A DNA stretch of 64,000 nucleotides from positions 62,001 to 126,000 of the forward strand of contig JAFYHT010000066.1 in assembly GCA_017539025.1 (NCBI GenBank). Reading direction: 5' to 3'. How positions within the stretch are numbered: position 1 is the first letter of the stretch; each line of letters opens with the position of its first letter. The position numbers and the translations under genes were made by a program. This DNA is from Erysipelotrichaceae bacterium (GTDB lineage: Bacteria; Bacillota_I; Bacilli_A; Erysipelotrichales; Erysipelotrichaceae). The notes under the pieces were generated by a model. It did no database searches, had not been told where the DNA came from, and saw only the letters and a program-made list of their open reading frames with translations. Shown piece by piece: positions 17,840 to 25,357 of the stretch.

Positions 17840-18607
17840 ATGTTTTCAATACAACACATCATCTGGCTGATCATATCGCTTGCGCTTATCGTGTATTTTC
17901 TTTTGTCTTACAGAAAGAAAAGACCTTCATTCAATCAGGTGCTGAATTACTGTCTGATCGTATGTTGCCTTTCAGAAGTCACCAAAGTGTTCAGTGTTCT
18001 GGAGATGGTTCCTTCACAAGATGGAAGCATCATGTATCCGTATATTCCGATGAACCACCTGCCTTTGCATCTGTGTTCGATACAGATCCCGTTCATCGCT
18101 TTTGTCAGATTTACGGAGAACAAAAGATTAAGAGATCCGTTACTGGCTTTCATGTATCCGTCCTGTCTTTTAGGTGCTCTGTCGGCACTGGCAATGCCTT
18201 CGATCTTCTCAACAACGATCAGCGTCAATCAGGCATTTACTCATCCGATGGCTTATCAGTTCTTCCTTTATCATTCAATGCTGATCATACTGGGATTCAT
18301 CATTGCCTGGTCAGGTGAGATCAAGTGGACATGGAAAGATTACTGGCGCTGTATGATCATCATCGCTTTGATGGGATTCATTTCTCTGTATGTCAATTCG
18401 ATGTTTGCTCAGCCGACATATCTCAACGGCAAGCTTCAGCATGTCGACTTCTGGCCGAACTTCCTGTTCACATATCAGAACCCGATCGGCATCAAGATCA
18501 CGACGATTCAGGGATGGTATATCTATCTTGTCATCCTTTGTGCTGTCGTCGCATTGTTAAGTGCGATCTGCTACTTCCCTCTGGTAAAGAAGAACCATGG
18601 AAATTAA
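17840..18607 (+). CDS. YwaF-like (TIGR02206) integral membrane protein
   Basis: A 255-residue membrane protein with seven or so hydrophobic segments and the conserved loop NHLPLHLCSIQIPF near residue 73. This matches the YwaF/TMEM164-like group, whose bacterial role is not established. It is led by TAGAAT and AGAGG signals. The next small gene starts inside its last codons. Confidence 0.75.
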   Translation: MFSIQHIIWLIISLALIVYFLLSYRKKRPSFNQVLNYCLIVCCLSEVTKVFSVLEMVPSQDGSIMYPYIPMNHLPLHLCSIQIPFIAFVRFTENKRLRDPLLAFMYPSCLLGALSALAMPSIFSTTISVNQAFTHPMAYQFFLYHSMLIILGFIIAWSGEIKWTWKDYWRCMIIIALMGFISLYVNSMFAQPTYLNGKLQHVDFWPNFLFTYQNPIGIKITTIQGWYIYLVILCAVVALLSAICYFPLVKKNHGN

Positions 18608-18932
18608 CGTATACGAACAGTACTTTGAAGCAGATATGATATTTAATGGTGTCCCAAGAAAAGGGGCACTGGTATCTCTTCAAAGCAATTCCGAACAGGG
18701 AAACATCAGATATTTCTACGCAGTTACATTCTTCCCTCATCGGGATGAAGAAGACTATGCCGTTTCCTATGATGCATATTTTGAAAAGACCATCTATGAG
18801 GGAAAGGGAAGAAGATCAAAGAAAAAGGAAGAAGTTTATCTGGAAAAACTGAAAGAAGAGATCGATCAGATCATACCGGAAGACGCAAAGATCTTCTGGG
18901 ATAAACCATTAAGACAAGCAAGGTTCGCATAG
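18597..18932 (+). CDS. Hypothetical protein coupled to YwaF-like gene
   Basis: A 111-residue soluble protein that I do not recognise. The first half is predicted beta-rich (YFYAVTFFP) and the second half charged and helical with a KGRRSKKKEE stretch. It starts 11 bases before the upstream gene ends, so translation is probably coupled. Its stop codon lies inside the terminator hairpin. Confidence 0.65.
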   Translation: MEINVYEQYFEADMIFNGVPRKGALVSLQSNSEQGNIRYFYAVTFFPHRDEEDYAVSYDAYFEKTIYEGKGRRSKKKEEVYLEKLKEEIDQIIPEDAKIFWDKPLRQARFA

Positions 18933-18946
18933 GACCTTGTTTTTTT
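18919..18946 (+). terminator. Intrinsic terminator overlapping gene end
   Basis: Stem CAAGGT/ACCTTG with a nine-base loop, followed by seven T. It includes the stop codon of the small gene. Confidence 0.8.
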
Positions 18947-19026
18947 GGATTAAGGAAAACTTAATCTCTTCTGCCTTTATATTTCATCAGTGATTTCTTA
19001 CAATTAAAAACGGAAGAAGGGGAATT

Positions 19027-19719
19027 ATGGCAAAGATACTGATATGTGACGATGAAAAAGACATTGTCAACGCATTGAAAATATACCTGGCTGACTATGA
19101 ACTTTATGAAGCCTATAACGGAAAGAAAGCGATCGACATCGTTGAAAAGGAAGAGATCGATCTGATCCTTTTGGATATCATGATGCCTGTCATGGATGGG
19201 ATCACCGCGATGAATCAGATCAGAAAATCACACAACATGCCGATCATTCTGCTTACCGCAAAAAGCGAAGATTCGGATAAGGTACTCGGACTCAATGTCG
19301 GTGCGGATGACTATATCACCAAACCGTTCAATCCTCTGGAGGTAAGTGCCAGAGTCAATTCACAACTTAGAAGATATCTGAAACTTGGTTCGCATGTAGA
19401 AGATAAGGAATTCTATGAGATCGGTGGGATCCAACTGGATGATCGAAAGAAGGAAGTCAGAGTAGACGGAGAGATCGTTTCGCTGACGCCGAAAGAATTT
19501 GAAATATTAAAGCTCATGATGTCTGACCCGGGGAAGGTCTTTTCACCAAAACAGATCTATACCACGATATGGAAGGAAGACCCATATGGCGCAGATAACA
19601 CAGTTGCGGTACACATCAGACATCTGAGAGAAAAGATCGAGATCGATCCTGCGCAGCCGCGTTACATTAAAGTGATCTTTGGTCAGGGATATAAGTTTGA
19701 AAGGGGGAGAGAAAGATGA
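19027..19719 (+). CDS. OmpR/PhoB-family response regulator
   Basis: A 230-residue regulator. The receiver domain has the acidic pocket DDEKD at residues 8-12, the phospho-acceptor Asp in LLDIMMPVMDG (about 50), Thr in LLTAK and Lys in ITKPF. The C-terminal winged helix (about 130-230) has the NTVAVHIRHLREK recognition helix. GAAGAAGGGG precedes the start. It overlaps the sensor kinase gene by four bases. Confidence 0.95.
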   Translation: MAKILICDDEKDIVNALKIYLADYELYEAYNGKKAIDIVEKEEIDLILLDIMMPVMDGITAMNQIRKSHNMPIILLTAKSEDSDKVLGLNVGADDYITKPFNPLEVSARVNSQLRRYLKLGSHVEDKEFYEIGGIQLDDRKKEVRVDGEIVSLTPKEFEILKLMMSDPGKVFSPKQIYTTIWKEDPYGADNTVAVHIRHLREKIEIDPAQPRYIKVIFGQGYKFERGRER

Positions 19720-21644
19720 AACGATTTGTAAAGACGATCGCTGGAAAAACGACGATGTTCATCATCTGTCTGGTCTCTGTCTGTTTTCTGGCCCTATCTT
19801 CGATCATGGCTGTATTCATGGTCGAAGAAGAAGTATATATCAAAGAAAAGGATGAGTTGTATCAGGAGATCATCGATGGAAAACTGGAAAACGATATCTA
19901 CGAGATCCTGACTGAAACTCTTGCGTTTGAAGAAGATGAGATCATAGATGTCGCGGATAAAGGGAATCTGATCTTTCAGGTCAAAGATGAAAACGGTGAG
20001 ATTATCGCCAGATCAAAAAGCGCTGAATCAACGTTTTCGTGGAAAGACTCGTATGAGTACTATGTGCTTCGAGATGAGAATGGACATATCAGCGATATCT
20101 ATTCTTCCATATACACGTTAGGGGATGACGCCAAAAAAGGAGAGAGATACATCGTTGATTACACGATCTCAGAAGATCTTAAGGCAAATGATTTTTATTC
20201 CTTTACGTCAATGTTGTTTGAACCGATCTACAATCTGAGATACGGGATCTACGGTATTGCGATCCTTTGCCTTCTTTGCGCAATCGCATCGTTTGTCACT
20301 TTGATGAGTGTATCGGGAAGGATCAACGATTCCAATGAGATTCATCCGGGACCACTCAATGTCATCCCGTTTGATCTGCTGGCTGTTTCAGCAATCGTAT
20401 CGATCGTGCTTCTGTGCCTTGTCTGTGATTCCTTCCATGGAGATGGCGTATTCCTGATAGCGATGATATTGTTCACGCTTGTGACAGCTGCATGTTTCTT
20501 TCTTGGACTGTGCATGTCTATGTCCTGCAGGATCAAACAGAAGACCCTGATCTCAAAGAGTTTCACATATTGGGTGATCCGGAAATGTATCAGCTTATTG
20601 AAATGGACCTGGAACCTGATCAGATCGATCTTCAGTTTCGTGATCAATTTTATCTCTGAGATCCCGCTGGTATGGAAAACCGCTCTGATTTTGTTTGGAT
20701 TGTTCTTCATTGAAGCGCTGACTCTGGCCAACAGTTATTCCGACTTCTATGTGACGTTCTGGATCTTAAAGAATCTGGTGTTGATCCCGTTCGTGTTATA
20801 CGTTGCGCTTTGTATGAGAAAGCTGCTTAAAGGCGGCGAAGTTCTGGCAAGCGGAGATCTTTCCTACCACGTTGATACGAAAAAGATGTTCTGGGACTTC
20901 AGGAAACACGGTGAGGATCTCAATAGTATTGCCAAGGGAATGTCAATCGCGGTGGAAGACCGTATGAAGAGTGAAAGGATGAAGACAGAACTGATCACCA
21001 ATGTCTCTCATGATATCAAGACGCCTCTGACTTCGATCATCAACTATGCTGATCTGATCTCTAAGGAAAAAAGCACAGGAAAGAAAACGAAGGAATATGC
21101 GGAAGTCCTGGTAAGACAATCCGAGAGACTTAAGAAACTGTTGGAAGATCTCGTTGAGGCATCAAAAGCTTCGACCGGAAATCTGGAAATGAATCTGTCT
21201 GCGTGTGATGCATCTTTATTCATAGAACAGTCGCAGGGAGAATATGCCGATCGATTCAGACAGGCAGATCTCACACTTATCACAGACAGACCGGATCACG
21301 AAGTCATGATCATGGCGGATGGCAGAAGGATGTGGCGAATCTTCGACAATCTGATGAACAATATCTGCAAGTATGCCTTGTCCGGGACAAGAGTCTATCT
21401 TTCGCTGAAGGAAGAAGGGAATGACGCAGTGATCACCTTCAAGAACACATCAAGGGATGAACTGAACATATCGGAAGAAGAACTGATGGAACGTTTCACC
21501 AGAGGAGACGCTTCAAGGAATACGGAAGGAAACGGACTGGGATTATCGATCGCTAGAAGTTTATGTGAACTGCAGAACGGAAAACTCGATCTGTCAATCG
21601 ATGGTGATCTGTTCAAGGTCACATTGACTTTCCCGAAGATATGA
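19716..21644 (+). CDS. Multi-pass membrane sensor histidine kinase
   Basis: A 642-residue kinase partner of the upstream regulator. An N-terminal membrane helix (about 10-32) and an extracytoplasmic part (35-165) come first, then about five more membrane helices up to residue 370. The kinase core has the H-box NVSHDIKTPLTS (about 428), N-box NLMNNICKYA, and G-box GNGLGLSIARS. The signal is unknown. Its stop overlaps a tiny downstream gene. The large polytopic middle part recalls VanS- or BceS-unlike Bacillota kinases with an integral membrane sensor. Confidence 0.92.
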   Translation: MKRFVKTIAGKTTMFIICLVSVCFLALSSIMAVFMVEEEVYIKEKDELYQEIIDGKLENDIYEILTETLAFEEDEIIDVADKGNLIFQVKDENGEIIARSKSAESTFSWKDSYEYYVLRDENGHISDIYSSIYTLGDDAKKGERYIVDYTISEDLKANDFYSFTSMLFEPIYNLRYGIYGIAILCLLCAIASFVTLMSVSGRINDSNEIHPGPLNVIPFDLLAVSAIVSIVLLCLVCDSFHGDGVFLIAMILFTLVTAACFFLGLCMSMSCRIKQKTLISKSFTYWVIRKCISLLKWTWNLIRSIFSFVINFISEIPLVWKTALILFGLFFIEALTLANSYSDFYVTFWILKNLVLIPFVLYVALCMRKLLKGGEVLASGDLSYHVDTKKMFWDFRKHGEDLNSIAKGMSIAVEDRMKSERMKTELITNVSHDIKTPLTSIINYADLISKEKSTGKKTKEYAEVLVRQSERLKKLLEDLVEASKASTGNLEMNLSACDASLFIEQSQGEYADRFRQADLTLITDRPDHEVMIMADGRRMWRIFDNLMNNICKYALSGTRVYLSLKEEGNDAVITFKNTSRDELNISEEELMERFTRGDASRNTEGNGLGLSIARSLCELQNGKLDLSIDGDLFKVTLTFPKI

Positions 21645-21760
21645 TCACTTATTTCAAAACAGTGATCAAAAGTCTGTTTCTGGTTCTGTGCCTGATCTTT
21701 CAGTTCATCTATATGGTCATCACGATCTGTTCAGGATCAAAAGACCATGTTAAAAAATAA
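21641..21760 (+). CDS. 39-residue single-pass membrane peptide coupled to the sensor kinase
   Basis: This small gene starts inside the kinase stop codon (ATGA). It reads MITYFKTVIKSLFLVLCL at the start, then a continued hydrophobic helix to about residue 31 and a charged tail ending KDHVKK. The overlap, the hydrophobic helix flanked by charges, and the terminator directly after argue that it is real. Small membrane peptides often modulate sensor kinases. No family is recognised. Confidence 0.6.
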   Translation: MITYFKTVIKSLFLVLCLIFQFIYMVITICSGSKDHVKK

Positions 21761-21766
21761 AACACC

Positions 21767-21793
21767 AGTTCCGTGCAAAGCGGAACTTTTTAA
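21767..21793 (+). terminator. Intrinsic terminator after two-component operon
   Basis: Stem AGTTCCG/CGGAACT, loop of seven, then TTTTT. It follows the 39-residue gene by six bases, which places that gene inside the operon. Confidence 0.85.
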
Positions 21794-21932
21794 AATACAA
21801 ATTTTATATTGGAAAAATCGGTCTATTTTAGCTAAAACTCATCAGATAAAGGTAGAAAAACACAGAAATTGAAAAGATTTTTAGGTATTGACCCATATTT
21901 TTAAGAATAATGATATGGAGGCTAAAATTCTT

Positions 21933-23009
21933 ATGGAAATAATACGTCAGTACAAATACCTCATCAAGCCAAATCTGACTCAAAAGCAGATCATAAATGA
22001 TATTTTTGGATCTGTTCGTTTTGTTCATAATAGATTCCTGGATGATGTGAAAGCTGGGAAATTTATGAAGGGAAAAGCTGTCCTGATCTTGGAAGAATAT
22101 CGAGAAGAATATCCATTTCTGAAAACGGTTGATGGTTCTGCATTGATGAATGCGATCTTTCAGGCACAGGACTCACACAATCGTCTGAGCAGATACAAGT
22201 CCAAAAGAGACTCTTACGCATCATATACAACAGGGAATCTTCCAAGAAGCCCCATTAAGATCTTAAACAGAGATCGTGTTCTGATACCGAAGGTGGGAAA
22301 GGTTGAAATAGTATACCATCGCCCTCTTCCAAAAGAATCGGTGATCAGAAAAGCAACGATCATGAGGTATCCTGATGGAAAATACTATGTCAGCATCTGC
22401 GTTAGTTGGGATTTACCTGATACTCCGATATTTCCTGACCAAAACAGGATCATCGGAATTGATTACTCATCTACGCACCTGTTTGTGGATGATAAAGGAA
22501 ATAAAGCTGATATGCCACATTATTATAAAGAAATGCAGGAACGCCTGACAAAGGAGAGAAAGAAGATGCAGAGAATGGTAAAGGGTGGTAAAAATTACTA
22601 CAAACAGAGAATGAAATTGGCTTCCCTGTATCACCGCGAAAAAAACCAGAGGCAGGATTATCTTCATAAACTGACAAGTCAGCTGGCAGATCAATATGAT
22701 GTTATCTGCATGGAAGATCTGGATATGCAGTCAATATCGCAATTCCACAGCCTGGGAAAGAGGACTTATGATAATGCGTTTGGAATCTTTCAGAGGATGC
22801 TGGAATATAAGATGAAAGAAAGAGGAAAAAAGATCCTGTATGTAGATCGCTATTATCCTTCTTCAAAAACCTGTCATGTATGTGGATATGTTGTAAAAGA
22901 TTTGCAGTTATCGGAAAGAGAGTGGGAATGCCCTATGTGTCATTCTATACTGGACAGAGATGTCAATGCAGCCATCAACATAAAGAAGCAATGTCTGAAA
23001 AATTTGTAG
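21933..23009 (+). CDS. tnpB: TnpB RNA-guided nuclease of an IS605/IS607-type element
   Basis: A 358-residue TnpB protein. The RuvC-like site is intact: Asp in IGIDYSS (about 175), Glu in ICMEDLDM (about 262) and Asp in LDRDVNAAIN (about 342). The zinc ribbon CHVCG ... CPMC lies between the last two. An N-terminal helix-turn-helix and OB-like region precede. No TnpA transposase is found nearby, so the element is non-autonomous or relic. The start is set at MEIIRQYKY, which has GGAGG 11 bases upstream; the frame is open from 21888. TnpB proteins cut DNA using an omega RNA from the 3' end of their own transcript. Confidence 0.92.
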   Translation: MEIIRQYKYLIKPNLTQKQIINDIFGSVRFVHNRFLDDVKAGKFMKGKAVLILEEYREEYPFLKTVDGSALMNAIFQAQDSHNRLSRYKSKRDSYASYTTGNLPRSPIKILNRDRVLIPKVGKVEIVYHRPLPKESVIRKATIMRYPDGKYYVSICVSWDLPDTPIFPDQNRIIGIDYSSTHLFVDDKGNKADMPHYYKEMQERLTKERKKMQRMVKGGKNYYKQRMKLASLYHREKNQRQDYLHKLTSQLADQYDVICMEDLDMQSISQFHSLGKRTYDNAFGIFQRMLEYKMKERGKKILYVDRYYPSSKTCHVCGYVVKDLQLSEREWECPMCHSILDRDVNAAINIKKQCLKNL

Positions 23010-23110
23010 ATCCGTAGGGTATCCGGAGTTGGCCTGTAGATGTAGGAAGAATACCACTAATACAAGATGCAGAAGAGTTCGATCGCTTTGCTAACAACGG
23101 CAGTAAACAA
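22960..23110 (+). ncRNA. Candidate omega RNA scaffold at tnpB 3' end
   Basis: TnpB elements produce an omega RNA that spans the end of the gene and the right end, followed by the guide. Here the post-stop sequence contains GATCCGTAGGGTATCCGGAG and GGCCTGTAGATG, which resembles conserved 3' ends of Bacillota tnpB genes as I remember them. The true right end, and so the guide, cannot be fixed from this window alone. Confidence 0.3.
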
Positions 23111-23119
23111 ACAAGCTTT

Positions 23120-23225
23120 ATTGCACGCGCTCTTAACCTGATAGATCGCACTCTTCTGCTCTGCGGTTTAAGGAGTGACCTCGCGTGCCCCTGATCAAGG
23201 GCGTTTATGCATAAAGGCCCACCGC
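23120..23225. pseudogene. Degenerate tRNA-like sequence next to TnpB
   Basis: On the plus strand CCCCTGATCAAGGGCG and AGGCCCACC resemble the anticodon arm and 3' acceptor of the intact tRNA-Ile nearby, which is on the minus strand. On the minus strand TCAGGTTAAGAGCGCG resembles a D-arm. The pieces do not form one cloverleaf, so this looks like scrambled tRNA remnants. GCACGCG/CGCGTGC arms are also present. No coding frame is convincing between 23010 and 23306. Confidence 0.4.
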
Positions 23226-23273
23226 TATGCTTTGGGAGATGCACCTGCAGGAATCCCCTATGATGATATGAAA

Positions 23274-23296
23274 AAAAGACGCATCATGCGTCTTTT
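23274..23296 (-). terminator. Terminator of the tRNA-Ile/tRNA-Ala transcript
   Basis: Arms AAAAGACGC/GCGTCTTTT around a five-base loop, followed on the minus strand by further T. It lies 11 bases past the tRNA-Ala 3' end. Confidence 0.75.
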
Positions 23297-23306
23297 GTTT
23301 CTGCAA

Positions 23307-23382
23307 TGGTGGAGAATAGGGGATTCGAACCCCTGACCCCCTGCTTGCAAAGCAGGTGCTCTCCCAACTGAGCTAATTCCCC
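23307..23382 (-). tRNA. tRNA-Ala (anticodon UGC)
   Basis: A complete cloverleaf of 76 bases with encoded CCA. The anticodon loop is TTTGCAA within stem CCTGC/GCAGG. The acceptor stem GGGGAAT/ATTCTCC carries the G3:U70 wobble that marks alanine tRNAs. T-arm GGTTCGAATC is standard. It lies six bases after tRNA-Ile and shares its transcript. Confidence 0.95.
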
Positions 23383-23388
23383 AAGTTT

Positions 23389-23465
23389 TGGTGGGCCTGA
23401 TAAGACTTGAACTTGCGACCTCGCCCTTATCAGGGGCGCGCTCTAACCACCTGAGCTACAGGCCC
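23389..23465 (-). tRNA. tRNA-Ile (anticodon GAU)
   Basis: A complete cloverleaf of 77 bases with encoded CCA. Acceptor GGGCCTG/CAGGCCC, D-arm AGCTCAGGTGGTTAGAGC, and anticodon loop CTGATAA giving GAU for isoleucine. Ile-Ala order is common in rRNA spacers, but no rRNA is present here. Confidence 0.95.
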
Positions 23466-23543
23466 ACTTTGCGCTTTGGTGCTTATTTATTCTACTTCAC
23501 ATAGTCGCTGATTGTCAATCTTTTTATGCAAAACAGCGCAAAG

Positions 23544-23605
23544 AAGCGCCAGCTCAGGCGGTCAGAGCGCTTGCAATCGGCTTGATGCGAGGTCACAAGT
23601 TCAAC
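23544..23605 (+). pseudogene. tRNA-like relic, plus strand
   Basis: AGCTCAGGCGGTCAGAGCGC is an almost perfect D-arm, and GCGAGGTC followed by CAAGTTCAA matches the variable loop and T-arm start of the intact tRNA-Ile. The middle is three bases longer than in tRNA-Ile and forms no anticodon stem, and the acceptor stem is lost. Orientation is opposite to the intact genes. Confidence 0.5.
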
Positions 23606-23611
23606 TATAAT
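23606..23611 (+). promoter_or_regulatory. -10 box overlapping the tRNA relic
   Basis: TATAAT directly after the relic T-arm sequence, 14 bases before the ATG at 23626. No ribosome site is visible, so the predicted leader is under 10 bases. Confidence 0.45.
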
Positions 23612-23625
23612 AAATGTGGTTTCTT

Positions 23626-24288
23626 ATGAAAAAGAGTTTTTATTGTGTTGCAACATTGTGCATCATGCTGCTGATCTGCGGCTTTACCTTCTATGTCAAT
23701 GAAGAGAAGAACGGTTTTGATATCGAGGATCTTTATGATTATCAGAAGACATTCAAGACGGAAGAACTGAGTGTGTGTTCTTTGAATACCGCAAAGACAT
23801 ATATGGATTACAGGATGACGACAGTCGTCAGCTCCAGGCAGTATCAGTTTCTCAACTATGAATGTACAGTTGACAAGAAGACCGGCTTCCTTTACGACGA
23901 TGAAGGATTCATTGCAGTAGCGCTTGGCTCCTATTATGGCGAGATCGGTGACAGATTCTATTTCACTCTGGAATCAGGGATCGTTCTTCCATTGGTAAAG
24001 GGAGAAGAGAAGGCGGATGAAGACACGGACTACAGCGGCTGCTATCACACGATCGATGGCAGTGTCGTAGAATTCGTCATCTGCGATGACTATGCGGCAA
24101 ACTACTTCGGTTCCAACAGTAATGGTTATGTCCTTGATGGCAACTACAATAACTATTCTCTGTTTTCGGGAAGTTTCGTCAAAGTTGAAAAAGTTCTGGA
24201 TGAGAGAGCCGACAGGATCGTTTCCTATCAGATCGAGACCCAGGCTCCGCAGAATGTCGACATCTTCCATTACGCATCAGGTTATTAA
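23626..24288 (+). CDS. Hypothetical secreted or membrane-anchored protein
   Basis: A 220-residue protein with an N-terminal hydrophobic helix (about residues 8-22) that could be a signal or anchor. The rest should be extracytoplasmic, acidic and rich in Tyr and Asn, with YNNYSLFSGSFVKVEKV near 175. I do not recognise a family. A frame opens at 23614, but that ATG is only two bases from the -10 box, so 23626 is preferred. Confidence 0.65.
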   Translation: MKKSFYCVATLCIMLLICGFTFYVNEEKNGFDIEDLYDYQKTFKTEELSVCSLNTAKTYMDYRMTTVVSSRQYQFLNYECTVDKKTGFLYDDEGFIAVALGSYYGEIGDRFYFTLESGIVLPLVKGEEKADEDTDYSGCYHTIDGSVVEFVICDDYAANYFGSNSNGYVLDGNYNNYSLFSGSFVKVEKVLDERADRIVSYQIETQAPQNVDIFHYASGY

Positions 24289-24310
24289 GACTCAAGAGAG
24301 TCTTTTCTTT
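24288..24310 (+). terminator. Hairpin terminator abutting the next start codon
   Basis: Stem AAGACTC/GAGTCTT, loop AAGA, then TTCTTTT. The T-tract runs straight into the ATG at 24312. Confidence 0.7.
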
Positions 24311-24311
24311 T

Positions 24312-24854
24312 ATGGATATCATTACGGTACATCACAAGGATTATGAGATCATCAGATTACTGGGTCATGGCAAGGGAGGTTATTCCTACCTGGCTTTTTG
24401 TGATGGTGAGTATTATGTATTGAAAAAGATCCATCATGAGCCATGTGATTATTATCAGTTCGGAAATAAGATCGAGGCAGAAAAAAGAGATTATGAAAGA
24501 CTGAAGGATGCCGGTATACGGATCCCGAAGATGATCGATATCGATATGGAAAACGAGATCATCATAAAGGAATATATCGAAGGAGATACGATCTTTGATC
24601 TGGTGAAGGAAGATAGAAACGTAGATCGATATCTCGATGACGTCAGAGCGATGGCAAAAATAGCTTTCGATGCCGGGATCAACATCGATTACTTTCCTAC
24701 GAACTTTGTCGTAAATAATGATCATCTCTATTACATCGACTATGAATGTAATGACTATATGGAAGAATGGAACTTTGAAAACTGGGGGATCAAATACTGG
24801 TCTCAGACGGAAGAATTCAAAGAGTATCTGAAGAATACAGAAGATAAGCGATAA
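24312..24854 (+). CDS. Small protein-kinase-like protein
   Basis: A 180-residue kinase fold resembling Bud32/RIO or aminoglycoside-kinase types. The nucleotide loop is LLGHGKGGYSY (about 16-26), the Lys is in YVLKKIHH, and Glu in the following helix. The catalytic loop reads DYFPTNFVV and the metal-binding segment YIDYE. The His/Arg before the catalytic Asp differs from classical kinases (NIDYFPTN). The substrate is unknown. No ribosome site precedes it and a terminator hairpin abuts the start, so expression probably depends on read-through. Confidence 0.7.
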   Translation: MDIITVHHKDYEIIRLLGHGKGGYSYLAFCDGEYYVLKKIHHEPCDYYQFGNKIEAEKRDYERLKDAGIRIPKMIDIDMENEIIIKEYIEGDTIFDLVKEDRNVDRYLDDVRAMAKIAFDAGINIDYFPTNFVVNNDHLYYIDYECNDYMEEWNFENWGIKYWSQTEEFKEYLKNTEDKR

Positions 24855-24856
24855 GC

Positions 24857-24862
24857 TATAAT
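24857..24862 (+). promoter_or_regulatory. -10 box TATAAT giving a leaderless start
   Basis: Perfect TATAAT six bases before the ATG at 24869, just after the stop of the kinase-like gene. No ribosome site. Confidence 0.6.
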
Positions 24863-24868
24863 ATAAAT

Positions 24869-25357
24869 ATGTTGGAGATCAGAAAAGCACAATGGGATGA
24901 TCTGGGAAGGATCGAAGAGATCTTTTCCTGTGCCAGAAAATTCATGAAGAAAAACGGCAATCCCGATCAGTGGAAAGACGACAGACCGTCGATGGACAAA
25001 GTTGAAGAGGATATCAGAAATGGTGATTTCTATGTCGTTGAAAGTGATGGGAGAGTCTTCGGCGGCTTTGCGTTTCCCATTGGGATAGAGCCGACATATC
25101 TGGATATAGACGGACAGTGGATCGATGATGCGCCATATGGAACGATACACAGGATCGCTTCCGATGGCACTGTCAAAGGTATGTTTGATGCGGTCCTTGA
25201 ATTCGTTGAGAGATTTCATGTCGACATCCGCATCGATACTCATAAAGACAATCGGATCATGTTGCATCTCTTGGAGAAGAACGGTTTCCATAAATGCGGC
25301 ATCATCATCGTTGACGATGGGACAAAGAGATTTGCTTTTCAGAAGAAGAATATATGA
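24869..25357 (+). CDS. GNAT-family N-acetyltransferase
   Basis: A 162-residue acetyltransferase with the GNAT layout: strand MLEIRKAQ, VVESDGRVFGGFAF, the APYGTIHRIASDGTVKGMFDAVLEFV segment for acetyl-CoA binding, and LLEKNGFHKCG at the end. The acceptor is unknown. It overlaps miaA by four bases and heads a run of co-oriented genes through 30808. Confidence 0.85.
   Translation: MLEIRKAQWDDLGRIEEIFSCARKFMKKNGNPDQWKDDRPSMDKVEEDIRNGDFYVVESDGRVFGGFAFPIGIEPTYLDIDGQWIDDAPYGTIHRIASDGTVKGMFDAVLEFVERFHVDIRIDTHKDNRIMLHLLEKNGFHKCGIIIVDDGTKRFAFQKKNI

Noticed and set aside
23544..23605. A possible further functional tRNA gene
   Set aside because: D-arm and T-arm are recognisable, but there is no anticodon stem and no acceptor pairing, so it is listed as a relic.
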